64,000 nucleotides of DNA from Aphanomyces cochlioides (Eukaryota; Oomycota; Saprolegniomycetes; Saprolegniales; Verrucalvaceae), in contig JAHQRK010000020.1 in NCBI GenBank assembly GCA_019828595.1, forward strand, positions 310,001 through 374,000, written 5' to 3'. Each line of letters begins with the position of its first letter. The first letter of the stretch is position 1. Below are positions 19,949 through 31,435 of the stretch, in pieces. The position numbers and the translations under genes were made by a program. The notes under the pieces were generated by a model. The model made no database searches and was not told the origin of the DNA. It saw only the letters and a list, made by a program, of their open reading frames with translations.

Positions 19949-20596
19949 ATTCACTTGGTAGCCCAATCTGGAGCCTTTAATTACGAGTTTATAGCACGGA
20001 TAAGATACAAGAGCCAAGCCAGGACAATTCAGCCACCATGACCTACAGGAACTCCAAACTGGTTGCTTGTCAGTCTGGGCGAAGTGTTTTATTTGGAAGG
20101 CTGGGGAGGGTGGTCATTGCATTTCAAAGCGTTGACATGGCCTTGCGATCGTCGTATAAGCCGAGATGGATGAAGCTCACGGTCATCATTCCGGCTAGCT
20201 ATCTAGCCGAAGCCTTAAGAAAATCCTTGCCAACTGCATTTTGGATCGTCGTCTGCTCTGACTCAAGCCCTGCCGCGGAGACTCCATCATGAAAAGTTGT
20301 AACGACGGCATTGGATCTCCTCTTGAAACAGCCACATCGTTGGAAGAAAGGGAGCGATTCGAGGCAAGCGCCGTCTAGTCCATCGTCTTCTTACTACCGA
20401 GAGGCGCATTCTCCCTTGGAGTCATTGCTGCTGCTTGCCCCTGACGCACAGTAAACCACCACTGGTGGCTTTGGAGTGTTGGCAGGAAGGCTGATCGGGC
20501 TTATGATAACCTTACCAACATTCACTATGTTCAAAGAATGTTGGTCATATTGACATGGCAACAAACATGTTTGCTGGCTCCACTTTCCAAGCCGCC
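19949..20596. other. Spacer and promoter of S10 copy 3
   Basis: No gene supported; short frames such as 20038-20292 have no recognisable content. Confidence 0.4.
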
Positions 20597-22009
20597 ATGA
20601 CATCTGAAAAGACCCCGCTCTTCGCCGTCGAGCCCACGCCACGCAGTCGTAAGGCCAAGACGCTTCTCGTCGCGCTTGCCGCAACTATCGGAGCTCTCGG
20701 CGTTGTCACTTACACCGCCAGTGTAGCTGGTCCAACGTCTGAGGTTGTCGATCCTTCGATTGTCGATCCAACCTTTTGTGATGTGACCCGTCAGCAGTTT
20801 GGCTACATCAAGCTCCCCCACAAGGTCAACGACAATTACTTTTACTGGTTCTTTGAATCCCGCTCCGATGCTGCAAACGACCCGCTCGTCCTGTGGCTCA
20901 CGGGTGGACCTGGCGGCTCGTCCATGGTGGCTCTCTTGTCAGAGAATGGTCCGTGTACGATCGATCCAGACCTCAAGACTGTCACCAACCCGTACTCGTG
21001 GACAAACAACGCTAGCGTGATTTGGCTCGACCAGCCGACGGGCGTCGGCTTTTCGTATGGAGATGTCGAAGACCAAGACCACAATGAAATCGACGTCGGC
21101 CGGGATATCTACGGCTTTCTCCAAGGTTTCCTCAAGAAGAATCCCAAGTTTCAATCGCATGAATTCTTCATCACGGGTGAAAGCTACGGTGGCCACTACG
21201 TCCCAGCTGCAGCGCATTACATCTTGAATGCTCCAAAGGCTGCCGATGAAGTCCAAATCAACCTCAAAGGCATCGCCGTCGGCAATGGATTGACAGACTC
21301 GGTGACGCAAATTCCATACACGGTCGAAATGGTCGCCAATGCGTACAACAAGACGTTGGTAGCTCCCGACAAAGTTGCGAACTTGAGGGAATTGGCCAAG
21401 AACGTGACCAAGCTGGCTGCCGAGTGTCAGGAGTCGCAGAATGCAAGCGATTCGTGCATCGCTGCTCGCGATTTATGGTCGTCCGAGTTGATTTTGCCCC
21501 TTGTGTCGATGACCAACGTGAATCCTTACGACATTCGTGAAGATTGTACGTTTGGTTGCATTGACTACATGGAGTACGGCGCCAAGTTTCTCAACTCCCC
21601 GCAAGTCCAAGCCAAGTTGCACGTCAACAAGACGTGGGAAGAGGTCAACTTTGTCACGTACAACGCCTTCTCGGTCGATTTCATGAAGGATTACGTCCAA
21701 TTCGTGCCAGATTTGCTCGCGGGTGGTGTCCGAGTCCTCATTTACGCTGGCGATGCCGATTTGATGTGCAACTGGCTTGGCAATGAAGCGTGGACGAAGA
21801 AACTCGAGTGGCCCTCCAAGAAGGAATACAACGACGCTCCAGTCAAACCTCTAGTCGTCGCTGGAAAGCAAGCGGGGGAAGTCCGATCCAGCAACAATTT
21901 GAGCGTTGTCCGCGTCTACAACGCCGGCCACATGGTCCCCACGAACCAACCTGAAGTGTCCCTTGCGCTTGTCAATCGCTTCTTTGCCAACGCCGCACTT
22001 GACAACTGA
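20597..22009 (+). CDS. Serine carboxypeptidase S10 (copy 3)
   Basis: A 470-residue S10 enzyme. ATG 20597 is preferred over the in-frame ATG at 20555 because MTSEKTPLF lines up with copies 1, 2 and 4 and sits in a good context (GCCGCCATGA). A signal-anchor lies near 21-42. GGPGGSS is near 103, Ser196 is in GESYGGHY, Asp is in GDADLMCNW, and His is in NAGHMVPTNQP near the C-terminus. From about 21064 to 21237 its DNA is nearly the same as copy 4, including third codon positions, while flanking parts differ more. It is intact and in tandem with copy 4, 745 bp downstream. Confidence 0.93.
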   Translation: MTSEKTPLFAVEPTPRSRKAKTLLVALAATIGALGVVTYTASVAGPTSEVVDPSIVDPTFCDVTRQQFGYIKLPHKVNDNYFYWFFESRSDAANDPLVLWLTGGPGGSSMVALLSENGPCTIDPDLKTVTNPYSWTNNASVIWLDQPTGVGFSYGDVEDQDHNEIDVGRDIYGFLQGFLKKNPKFQSHEFFITGESYGGHYVPAAAHYILNAPKAADEVQINLKGIAVGNGLTDSVTQIPYTVEMVANAYNKTLVAPDKVANLRELAKNVTKLAAECQESQNASDSCIAARDLWSSELILPLVSMTNVNPYDIREDCTFGCIDYMEYGAKFLNSPQVQAKLHVNKTWEEVNFVTYNAFSVDFMKDYVQFVPDLLAGGVRVLIYAGDADLMCNWLGNEAWTKKLEWPSKKEYNDAPVKPLVVAGKQAGEVRSSNNLSVVRVYNAGHMVPTNQPEVSLALVNRFFANAALDN

Positions 22010-22754
22010 GCTAGCGAGACAATCCTAAGTTGTGGGTAAAACTTGTTTAGCAATGTCGTACTCGATTCACATCGCTAGCCTCACGTGGGAGAAGCACCAA
22101 AACTGCCTTGGCGTAGTAAAGTAGGCTGTATTCATGCGGGGGGTGCATTTAGACACAATGGAAGGCAAAGAATGGCCTGGCAACGGAGCAAGACGTGCAT
22201 ATACCACCATAGCTCGTCCTCAAAGTTATCCAAACTCATGTTGTCGTCGTGTCGTGCCCTGACAACATGGCCACGATGGACTCCGACAATATCCACTGAA
22301 CAATCCATCGGAATCTTCATGTATGTTGGCACGACAGGAGGCAAACAACAACTTCCAGTCTTCTGTTGAATGCTGTTGTCAATTCAGTCTGTCCTCGCCC
22401 TCTTTGCGTTCGTTTTGCGAAAAAAAGTCCACCAATTCCGCCCCAGTGAGGATAGCTCTACTTCCTTCCTTGGCTTTCTCCATCTTGAGATGATGCCAGC
22501 TGCATGCAACCTCGGATCAAGCATCAGATTCGAGAAAGGCCAAATTGAAGGCTGTCATCGAAACTGATGGCCAAGAACGTCCACGAAACATTCCGTCTCG
22601 GCCTTTGGTTGCCCCATATCTATAAATGCAATTTCGATATGGAAAAGACTATGGTTGTCATTTCAGAGCAATGTTGTATGGAAAAGTTGTATGCAAATTG
22701 CTCCTTTGACATATTTACGAATCATCTCTGGATGAAAAGCATTTCGAGATTGTC
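22010..22754. other. Spacer between S10 copies 3 and 4
   Basis: No gene seen; small frames only. It must contain the copy 3 terminator and the copy 4 promoter. Confidence 0.4.
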
Positions 22755-24179
22755 ATGGCGTCGGAGAAGACCCCTCTCTTCCGCGTTGTGTCGTCGCCAC
22801 GCAAGCAGCCAAGGCGCACGTCCAAGACGCTCCTTGTAGCCCTCGGAGTGATCGGAACTTTGGCCACTGTCGGCTTGGTTTCGTTCAACGAGACGCCAAG
22901 CCACCGTGATGTGGTGACCGATGCGTCCGTCATTGACCCGACCTTTTGCGACGTCACGCGCCAGCAATCGGGGTACATCAAGCTGCCGCACAAAGTCAAT
23001 GACAATTACTTCTACTGGTTCTTCGAGTCCCGCTCCAACCCTGACAAGGACCCACTCGTCTTGTGGCTCACCGGTGGCCCTGGCTCGTCGTCCATGTTGG
23101 CTCTCTTGTCGGAGAATGGTCCGTGCACGATCGACGAGAACCTCACGACGGTGTCGAATCCATATTCGTGGACCAACAATGCCAATGTGATTTGGCTCGA
23201 CCAGCCCACTGGAGTTGGGTTTTCCTACGGGGATGTCCAAGACCAAGACCACAATGAAATCGATGTCGGCCGCAACATCTACGGCTTTCTCCAAGGTTTC
23301 CTCAAGAAGAATCCCAAGTTTCAATCGCATGAATTCTTCATCACGGGTGAAAGCTACGGTGGCCACTACGTCCCAGCTGCAGCGCATTACATCTTGAAAC
23401 AAACTCCCGCTGCGGAGGATGTCCAGATCAATCTCAAGGGCATCTCCGTCGGCAATGGACTCACCGACAGCGTGACGCAAATTCCATACACGGTCGATAT
23501 GATTGACAATGCGTACAATATTACACTGGTGCACCCGGATCAAATACCAGCGCTGAAGCTTGCGGCGAAAGAAGTCGGGGATCTCGTCGTGGCGTGCCAG
23601 CAGACTCAAGACGAGAACAACACATGCCACCAAGCTTTGTACGGCTGGGATACACGCGTCGTGGAGCCGCTCGTGTCGACGTTCAAGCGCAACCAGTACG
23701 ACATCCGTGAAGACTGCTCGAATGGCTGCATCGACTACATGAAATACGGCGCGGTGTTTCTCAACGCCCCCGCCGTGCAAGCCAAGCTAGGCGTCAACAA
23801 GACTTGGGAACAAGGCAATGCACGAGTGTACGAAGATTTCTCGATCGACTTCATGAAGGACTACGTGCAGTTTGTGCCAGATTTGCTCGCCGGTGGAGTC
23901 CGCGTGCTCATTTACGCCGGGGATGCCGACTTGATGTGCAACTGGATCGGCAACGAAGCGTGGACAAAGAAACTTGCGTGGCCGTCCAAGAAGGAATACA
24001 ACGACGCTCCCGTCAAGCCATTGCTCGTCGGTGGTTCCAAGGCCGGCGAGGTTCGATCGAGCCACAATTTGAGCTTTGTCCGCGTTTACAATGCAGGCCA
24101 CATGGTTCCCACGGACCAGCCTCAAGTCTCACTCGCGCTCATCAACCGCTTCCTCGCCAATGCTCCGTTGGACGTGTAG
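22755..24179 (+). CDS. Serine carboxypeptidase S10 (copy 4)
   Basis: A 474-residue S10 enzyme beginning MASEKTPLF. A basic stretch (PRKQPRRTSK) precedes the signal-anchor at about 25-43, fitting a type II orientation. GGPGSSS lies near 108, Ser200 is in GESYGGHY, Asp is in GDADLMCNW, and His is in NAGHMVPTDQP. N-glycosylation sites NIT, NNT and NKT are visible. It shares a long stretch of near-identity with copy 3 around the nucleophile. The frame is complete with no intron. It is the last gene of the array; the convergent ABC transporter ends 99 bp downstream. Confidence 0.93.
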   Translation: MASEKTPLFRVVSSPRKQPRRTSKTLLVALGVIGTLATVGLVSFNETPSHRDVVTDASVIDPTFCDVTRQQSGYIKLPHKVNDNYFYWFFESRSNPDKDPLVLWLTGGPGSSSMLALLSENGPCTIDENLTTVSNPYSWTNNANVIWLDQPTGVGFSYGDVQDQDHNEIDVGRNIYGFLQGFLKKNPKFQSHEFFITGESYGGHYVPAAAHYILKQTPAAEDVQINLKGISVGNGLTDSVTQIPYTVDMIDNAYNITLVHPDQIPALKLAAKEVGDLVVACQQTQDENNTCHQALYGWDTRVVEPLVSTFKRNQYDIREDCSNGCIDYMKYGAVFLNAPAVQAKLGVNKTWEQGNARVYEDFSIDFMKDYVQFVPDLLAGGVRVLIYAGDADLMCNWIGNEAWTKKLAWPSKKEYNDAPVKPLLVGGSKAGEVRSSHNLSFVRVYNAGHMVPTDQPQVSLALINRFLANAPLDV

Positions 24180-24278
24180 TTTCCTCGCAAGCAACGATGA
24201 AATGCACTCCATCCGTACGTTTGGGGGCTTGGTTAGCTCAGTTGATAAAAGTGGTTGAACCATTGGACTCGGATATTT

Positions 24279-27200
24279 CTATTCGACTTGGACTTGGCGT
24301 GACACGAGCGTCCGATAGAGTCCTGATGGGATCTCCATGAGCTCAGCATGCGTGCCTTGCTCGACGATCCGCCCGTCGTTGGCGACGGCAATCACATCGG
24401 CGTTTTGAATCGTCGTGAGGCGGTGGGCAACGATCACTGTCGTTCGTTTCTTCATTTCCAAAAGCGCGTCCAAACTCTCCTGGACGACCCGTTCGCTTTC
24501 GTTGTCTAGCGCACTCGTCGCTTCGTCTAGCAGCAGCACTTCAGGGTCGCGTAGAATTGCACGAGCGATGGCAATACGCTGTTTCTGTCCTCCTGACAAC
24601 TAGAAAGCCACGTCAGGTCACCATGAAGAATTGACAGACAGACCTGGACGCCTCGATCGCCCACTTGCGTCTTGTACCCGTCGGGAAACTGCACGATAAA
24701 GTCGTGCGCATTGCCCACCTTGGCAGCCTTTTCAATCTCGTCTTGACTCGACCCTGGCTTCCCCGTCGCGATGTTTTCACCAATCGTGCCGACAAAGAGC
24801 ACGGGCTCTTGGCCGACGAGCGAAATATGCTCGCGCAGCCACGTCAAGTTGAGCGATCGAATGTCAACTCCATCAAAGAGGACGCGGCCTTCTAGAGGAT
24901 CGTAGAAGCGCTCGATGAGGCCAATCGCGGTGCTTTTGCCACTGCCGCTCGACCCGACTAACGCTACCGTCGTCCCTGGTTCGATGACCAAGTTGTAATC
25001 CTTGTACACCATCGAGTGCGGGCGACTTGGATAGGCAAAGCGGACGCTTTGAAACTCAATTCGACCGACGACCGTCGCCAACTTGGTACCAGCGTCGCAA
25101 TCGATCGTGGGCACTCGATCGATGATGGCAAAGACGTTGGCCGTTGCTTGTTTCGCTTTGGCGGAGTCGCCGAGGCTTTGAGCAGCCGTGCCAAGGCCAA
25201 AACTGCTCATCATGAGCGCCATCAAGACGGTAAACATGTCGGAGAAGAGGATGATTTGATGCGAGATCAAATAGCCGCCAAACCAAAAGAGAAACGCCAT
25301 GGAGAAAAACATCATGGCTTGGGAAAGACCAAAGACAAAGCCCAACTTGGCCGCCGAGCGGCGCGTTTCCGCCGTCGCTGTTGCAACATGCGAGCAAAAC
25401 TTGGCCACGATCGCCTGCTCCATTCCAAACGACGCCACCGTTCGAATCGATCCGATCGCTTCCGAGAGCAACGCTCCGGCCAAGAGATCGCCTTGGATTT
25501 CGCTCTCTTTGTTCTGCTGCGGGTTGAACGTCTTGGCTCGCATCTTGGACGCAAAGCCCATGAGTGGAAACACGCCGAGGAGCGCCAATGTCATTTGCCA
25601 GCTGTGGTAGAACGCGATGGAGAAACCGACGGACAAGCAGACGATGACATTGAGCACGTTCTTGAGGAGATCGGACGACATCTTTTGAATCAAGGCGCAG
25701 TCAGTGCTTAAACTCGCTTGCAACGCCCCGGCGGAATGCTCTGGCGCGTCGTACCATCCAATTTCCTGCGCGAGCATGGCTTTGAATCCCATCGCGCGAA
25801 GTCGCGCCGTCAGACGCTCCGAGACAACGGAGAAACCATAATTCTGCGCCACGTTGCCAATGCAGTAAGCGACACCGAGGATGAGGAAATAGCCTGCCCA
25901 TGTGAGCCCTTGAGTCTTCATTTCGCTCTCCGAGAGACGAAAGTTAAAGAAGAGCGCAATGCATCGCGACAACAAGACACCCCACAGTGGAAACGTCGCG
26001 CCAGTGACGACGGCGCCAAACATGCCCAAGATCAAGTACTTCCACTCGGGTTGACTCAATGCCCAGATACGACGGTAAGGCACGACGATCCGATCTGAAG
26101 TTGGCGGCGGCTCCACTTTTTTTTCTCGTTGGACGACGACTTGGGTTGACACGGATGCTCCCGTCGCCGATACCACCAAGGTATTTCGAGGTGGGGATTG
26201 CAGGGACGCTCCTTTCTTTGGACTCTTGCGCGACTGAGCTTCGACAAGCATGCGGTATTCACCATGTTGGAGCTCCATGAGCTCGTCGTGGGACCCTTGC
26301 TCGACGACACGGCCTTGACTGAGCACGACAATGCGATCGGCGTTGCGAATCGTCGCCAAACGATGGGCAATGATGATTGTAGTGCGCTTTCGCGTGTCCA
26401 GAAGAGCGTCGAGGGAATCCTGAACGATGCGTTCGCTCTCCGTGTCAAGGGCACTCGTGGCTTCGTCGAGGAGCAAGATCGCAGGGTTCTTGATAATCGC
26501 CCTCGCAATCGCAATCCGCTGCTTTTGACCGCCGCTCAGTTGAGCTCCACGGTCGCCAACAACAGTGTCAAAGCCTTGGGGGAGCGACATGATGAAGTCG
26601 AAAGCATTGGCACGTTTCGCAGCGTCGTGGATTTCCTGCATCGTCGCCCCAGGCTTGCCGTGGCCAATATTCACTGCAATCGTGTCGGCAAAGAGACAAG
26701 GTTCCTGACCGACCAAGCCAATTTGTTGGCGCAGCCAGCGCGGATTGAGCGTCTTGAGATCCACGCCATCAAGCTTGACGATGCCGGCAACAGGGTCGTA
26801 GAAACGCTCGACGAGCGACACGATCGTGCTCTTGCCACTGCCGCTTGGACCGACCAACGCCACCTTTTCACCGGCGGCGATCTTGAGGCTGTAGCCTTTG
26901 CAGACGGGAATATGAGGCCGTGATGGATATTGAAACTCGACGTCGACGAGATCGATCTCTCCGTTCACTCTGTCGAGTTTGATCCCCTCGTCCGAGAGCG
27001 CATCGACTTTGGACGGGCGATCAATCGTCCCGTACGCTTCAAAGGCGGCAGCCCGCGCCGACACGATCGCTTCCATGCTTGGATTCGCTTGACCCAACGC
27101 CATGGCGCCCATGATGACGCCAAAGAAAACCGTGAGCACTTTGCCACCGTCGTAGCAGTCACTCGTACAGCGTGTAGCCGACAAATTGTCGGACGCGACG

Positions 27201-28220
27201 AGCACCGCGCCGTAGGCAATCGCGACAGCATACGTCATAAAGATCATCATGAATGTAAAGCCGCCGCCAATGCCAGTCATGAGCCCTTTCTTGATGCCAG
27301 CGACTTCGGCTAAGCGAAGCGCAAGGTTGTATTTCGTCGACGACGCCGGCACGGCGTTAAACACATGCACCGTGCGGATATTGGAGAGCGATTCCTCGGC
27401 GACAGCGCCTGCTTGGGCATACGCCTAGACGATTCTCTCTAAGATGCTTGTTCATGGAAGAAATGAGCACCTTGATGGCATTTTGGACCGCCCGCGACGT
27501 AGTTTTCATCATGCAAGCCAGCCCGAGGACGAGGACCGGCAAGAAAGCCACGACGACGAGCGAGAGTTTCCATCCGCTCTTGAATCCAATCGCAATGCCA
27601 GCGATGGCCATGGCAATGCTGTTCCAGTAGTCGCCGACTTTGCGCCCAATGCCTTCCTGGATGAGAAGAACCGACTCGGTGATCTTGGTCGAGAGCGTCT
27701 GTGGGTTGTTGACGTCAAACCAACCGATGTCTTGCTTGAGAATGCCAGCGATGTACGCCACGCGAAGGCGCTCGGCTTGGCGAGACGACGTATAAGTCCA
27801 CGCCATGACTTGGACAAAGCCCGCAATGACGACGCCAACGCCAAACGACGCAAAGTTGATGGAGATTTTCGCCACTTGATCCACCATGCTGTCGTACGAC
27901 TAGAACAAAAGTAAGACAAAGCTCGGCGAGTAGGAACAACATACGCCGCCCACGGGGTTGAATGCCGTCACGACGTTGCCCATGAGTAAAATACGAAGTG
28001 GCTGAGCAATCCCCGTCGCAATCGCAGCGACGGTGCCAACGGCGATCAAAGTGTAGTCGGTCTGGTCGGCGTACCGAAAGAGGTTGCGGAAGGAGACCAT
28101 CTCGCCCTTGTCAACCTTCGTCTTGCGCCGAGAGCTACCATCTTGCGCGACTTCAGGAGCAACTTCGCCTTCTTTTCCATGAGGTTTCATCGCAGTAGAC
28201 GCCACAAATATCTTGGGCAT
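24279..28220 (-). CDS. Full-size ABC transporter, ABCB/P-glycoprotein type
   Basis: Four exons: 27945-28220, 27471-27899, 24644-27424, 24279-24599. The introns are 45, 46 and 44 bp, all GT-AG. The product is 1268 residues, normal for a P-glycoprotein-like exporter. ATG 28220 ([15 protein letters not shown]) is the first in-frame ATG. The order is TMD1-NBD1-TMD2-NBD2. NBD1 has Walker [10 protein letters not shown] (about 427), signature LSGGQKQR and Walker [16 protein letters not shown]2 has [17 protein letters not shown] (rebuilt exactly across the last intron) and [12 protein letters not shown]. Both D-loop and H-loop (AHRLATI, AHRLTTI) are present, so both ATP sites look active. It is probably an ATP-driven exporter of amphipathic drugs or lipids at the plasma membrane; the substrate cannot be read from sequence. 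It ends convergently against S10 copy 4. Confidence 0.93.
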
Positions 28221-28579
28221 GTACTGCGAATTGGAAACTACAGCATTCTCACTGCCGCCATTGTCGAGTTGAGCTATATTTGTCGGTGATGGCGGCAATT
28301 CTGGAGAGAGTACTCGTCGCTGCGGTGGCCATCTTGGATCTAAATTTAACAAAGACGGATTTGGAGGTGCCGTAACCACAAAGGGTGGATTGATGCTAGT
28401 CGGAAGAGTCTGTCGGTCAAGGGGACGAAACAAGTGTGTAGACCGGCATCCAGAAGGTCTCTGTTTAAAAATATTTTTAGCTGAATTGGGGAGATGGCGG
28501 CGTTGAACATAGAGGGATTACGACACGAGTGGGGGTTTGGGCGTGTGCTGCTTGGCCACTCTTAGCATGAGAGGAGATC

Positions 28580-28864
28580 TCAAACCAAGCGAGGAAGCTG
28601 CGGCGCAAAGGCAGTCGAGACGGCGGTCGAGCGAGGTTCAAAGCGGCACCCGGTCACTCCATGGCGGCGTTGCATGGCTTCGTGCTGTTGGCGGAAAGCC
28701 GTGCGGGTTGGCAGCAAAGCCTGCTTCTTCGCTTTCTTGAGAGTCTTGCACGAAGACGTCGCGGCGGTGATCTTGCGCGAGTATGTCTTTCGTTGCACCG
28801 ACGTCGCCACGTCGCACCAGTCGTAGAGGCCAGAAGAGGAGGTCGTGGACGGCGACGTGGTCAT
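28580..28864 (-). CDS. Small basic protein, paralogue A of a local two-member family
   Basis: A 94-residue, Thr/Ser/Lys/Arg-rich protein with no signal peptide. The ATG at 28864 is used (the frame extends upstream only through a non-ATG codon). The pattern GLYDWC...TSVQRKTYSRK...LKKAKKQA...RTAFRQQHEAMQRRHG aligns over most of its length with the protein at 29924-30253. The family is not known to me. The net positive charge suggests nucleic-acid or membrane binding, but nothing proves this. It lies 360 bp upstream of the ABC transporter start, on the same strand. Confidence 0.55.
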   Translation of the reverse strand: MTTSPSTTSSSGLYDWCDVATSVQRKTYSRKITAATSSCKTLKKAKKQALLPTRTAFRQQHEAMQRRHGVTGCRFEPRSTAVSTAFAPQLPRLV

Positions 28865-29923
28865 CGTGGTGCGTTCTCTTCTGCCCTTCAAAGCAAATTG
28901 ACTAGTGCGAGAGAGATGATTCTTTGCTCGGCGGAGCTGGATCGTGGGCAGAGAACAATCCGAACGTTGTTGCGCGTTTCACACGCCCTTCTGACTAGGC
29001 AAGCTCTGATTGGCTGATTTTTGGTCTGTTACGTCGCTCGTTTGTTACGACGAAATTTTGACGACCAATAAATGCATGATATCCTGGTTAATATTTGATA
29101 TTATTATCGTTCATTTCGTCCACGACCAACGGAAAATCACCTCGTCGTGATCGAATCTCGGCAATTTCGCAACAGACTTGTTCGATGTTTTATCTTTAAA
29201 TTTGTATACAAATACCTGAGCATCTCCCGGAGAATGACCGTCAGGATCTAGAAGTGTTTGATGCAATGCAAACTACAGTATCGACGGCGAACTCACTCGA
29301 CGATTGCGGCGTTTTTCCAACGTCTCACCGACGTAATGCCGCAACTTGCACTTGGCTTTGTGATGTCACGCCGTCACCCAACAACTTATCAATGTCCACA
29401 GCCTCCATGATATCAAATTCAACCCCGTACGCCGTGTGAAAACCACGGCCAAGTGGATGCCCACATCCGCTGCGCAATACTACAATCTCTGCACGTGTTT
29501 GGTGCTTTCAACTTTAAAGTTGATATACAACTGCGCACAGCCCAGGGCGTGGTGCAGAGTCAAGACATGCTCTCGACGAGGGTTGTTTGTGTCACCGCAG
29601 AAGCTGAAGAGTCCAGTCGATGAGCACCGACTTGCTCCATTGAGATAGGTACCATCCAGCTCAAATGGGATCAAAGTGGTCATCCGAATGTTTTCTCGTC
29701 TGGTTTTGTGCTGAACGGAATACACCGCAAGAACTCTCGCAGGAGATATCACGCTCGACGGACGAGACGGTGCAAATATCGTGCGAGTCGCTCCAGAGGA
29801 AGACAAGGAAGAGTGGGGTGATAGGGGGCTTTTTCATATTTTGATAATACATAACTTATGTTTTGACGATAGTGTACTTTCTCGAGTAGAGGCGGGGAAG
29901 TGCTCCTGTGTGACGGGGGATCC
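28865..29923. other. Spacer between the two small paralogues
   Basis: A minus-strand frame at 29480-29806 (108 codons) and coding-like text near 29254-29439 may be a decayed gene. No family is recognised and stops interrupt it. Confidence 0.3.
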
Positions 29924-30253
29924 TTAGATCAAGTGGGGAACATCGCCCATGAATGCCGTTGCCCATTGCATGACAGCTTCTGTCTGTTTGACAAGTGCAC
30001 TTTGGTTTGATCGCTTTTTAAGCATCGCATCATGTTGTTTCTTCAATGCGTTGCGCGGAGGCATTGCTCGCTTTGTGGTTGCGTTCTGTGATGCTTTGTT
30101 CAGACTGTTAGCCTTTGTTGTAGCTGTCGATGCGATGGAGCGCTTTTTGAGGGAGACAGATTGTCGGCGTTGGACTGTGGTGGTCTTGTCGGCGCACCAA
30201 GAGTAAGTTCCAGTGGACAGAGAAGCGGCGGCGGCGGCGGTGGCAGTGGACAT
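29924..30253 (-). CDS. Small basic protein, paralogue B
   Basis: A 109-residue basic protein starting MSTATAAAAAS. The GTYSWC...TTVQRRQSVSLKKRS...LNKASQNA...RNALKKQHDAMLKKRS pattern matches paralogue A: conserved G-x-Y-x-W-C, T-x-VQR, an R-x-A-x3-QH-x-AM motif and a Lys/Arg-rich end. It has an extra 20-residue C-terminal tail (VKQTEAVMQWATAFMGDVPHLI). No known domain. It is divergent from the IQ-motif gene across a 408 bp shared upstream region. Confidence 0.6.
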   Translation of the reverse strand: MSTATAAAAASLSTGTYSWCADKTTTVQRRQSVSLKKRSIASTATTKANSLNKASQNATTKRAMPPRNALKKQHDAMLKKRSNQSALVKQTEAVMQWATAFMGDVPHLI

Positions 30254-30661
30254 GGCTAGTTGATGGCAAATTCAAGACTGAGAGACATTCTCGACCTGAT
30301 CTTTTTGCGGTCGTACATGTTTTGGTCGTACATGTTTTCGAAAGTACATTCTCGAAAATTACATTCATTCTTCCCTGTGATTGGCCGATCGAAATTTCTA
30401 TCAGCCAATCAAATAATGGTATCCATGAAAAAGGTGACCGTTTCAGTTTGGATCATTTTTGGATCTTGGGGCCAATCGTAGAGACGAGTCGAATGAATTT
30501 TAGCCAATGAAATTATGTTATTTGTGGAAATGACCGCCCTGGCTGGATCATTTGCATGTCCAAGTTGCTCGACGGATCAAGGAAGAAGTCGAGCGGTGGA
30601 AGACGCCATTCATCAACTCGACTGGACGCCGAGACATAGCTTGCATCTTTCATCGTAGAGA
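30254..30661. promoter_or_regulatory. Shared upstream region of two divergent genes
   Basis: This 408 bp gap contains a near-perfect doublet of about 15 bp (GTCGTACATGTTTTx) at about 30311-30340, and inverted GATTGG/CCAATC motifs. It probably carries both promoters; no factor can be named. Confidence 0.4.
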
Positions 30662-31390
30662 ATGACTACCTCGAAGAAACGACAGCACCAAGATCACTCG
30701 ACGTGGGATCGATTCCGCCAAGTGATGGTCCGATTCACAGCAAATATTGAAGCCGTGGTGGCGGCGTTCCTAGTCTCGGCCAACACGACGCCAAAGGAAC
30801 TCCTACGCTCGCCACAACTTCCCCGACGAGTTGCAATTCCATCAGGACGAGCGGCGCGACGATTGCTCCGAGAACGAAGACAGGCGTGTGAATTTCGATC
30901 GATTGCGGATGATTGCGACAGCGACCAAGACACAGAGGGCAGCGAAGTTGTCTGTCCAGTAGGCCAGGATGAAATGCCTGGTGACTGGGTCGAGCAATGG
31001 AATGTAATCTTGTCCAAGGGTCGCTTCTTGGATGTGTGCCGCCAGCATGTGGCAGCTTGCACCATTCAACGCGCCATGCGTCAGTATTATTTGTCCAAGC
31101 AGCAGCACTCCATCGCGACCCATTTGTTTCGTGTGCGCCTGCCGCTGAAATGCCTCTTTAGCTTGCAGCAAGAAATCAATGCCAAGCACAATGCAGCGAC
31201 CGTTCTCCAGATGGCATGGCGTCGACGTCGACGACCACAACCTCGAATGCGTCCCCTAAAGCGAAAGCGCTCGCACGATTGCGATCACAACTTGAAGCCA
31301 TCCGATGTGTGTCGGCAAAGCGCACTCTTGGCTCGGTCGCTCCATCGTCCTGAGACCAAAGAGTTGCTCCTCCAAGCTCTCCTTTGCTAG
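30662..31390 (+). CDS. IQ-motif protein of unknown function
   Basis: A 242-residue protein. Two IQ-like calmodulin-binding helices are visible: ACTIQRAMRQYYLSK at about 132-146 and AATVLQMAWRRRRR at about 178-191. The second is degenerate in its 3' half. An acidic stretch (about 83-97) and a basic nuclear-localisation-like cluster (RPLKRKRSH, 197-205) lie between and after. There is no motor, kinase or GAP domain. It is single exon and intact, and ends 45 bp from the convergent CWF19 gene. Calmodulin binding is an inference from the motif. Confidence 0.65.
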   Translation: MTTSKKRQHQDHSTWDRFRQVMVRFTANIEAVVAAFLVSANTTPKELLRSPQLPRRVAIPSGRAARRLLRERRQACEFRSIADDCDSDQDTEGSEVVCPVGQDEMPGDWVEQWNVILSKGRFLDVCRQHVAACTIQRAMRQYYLSKQQHSIATHLFRVRLPLKCLFSLQQEINAKHNAATVLQMAWRRRRRPQPRMRPLKRKRSHDCDHNLKPSDVCRQSALLARSLHRPETKELLLQALLC

Positions 31391-31435
31391 CATCATCATG
31401 TCGTCATGGCTATTGCTATATGTTCAAATAGACTT

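Noticed and set aside
22722..23780. 352-codon minus-strand frame opposite S10 copy 4
   Set aside because: A shadow caused by codon bias; the plus strand carries all S10 motifs.
24217..24278. tRNA-like D-arm sequence (GGTTAGCTCAGTTGATAAAAG) after the ABC transporter
   Set aside because: The D-stem does not pair properly and no T-arm (GGTTCGAATCC-like) or closing acceptor strand follows; at most a tRNA-derived remnant.
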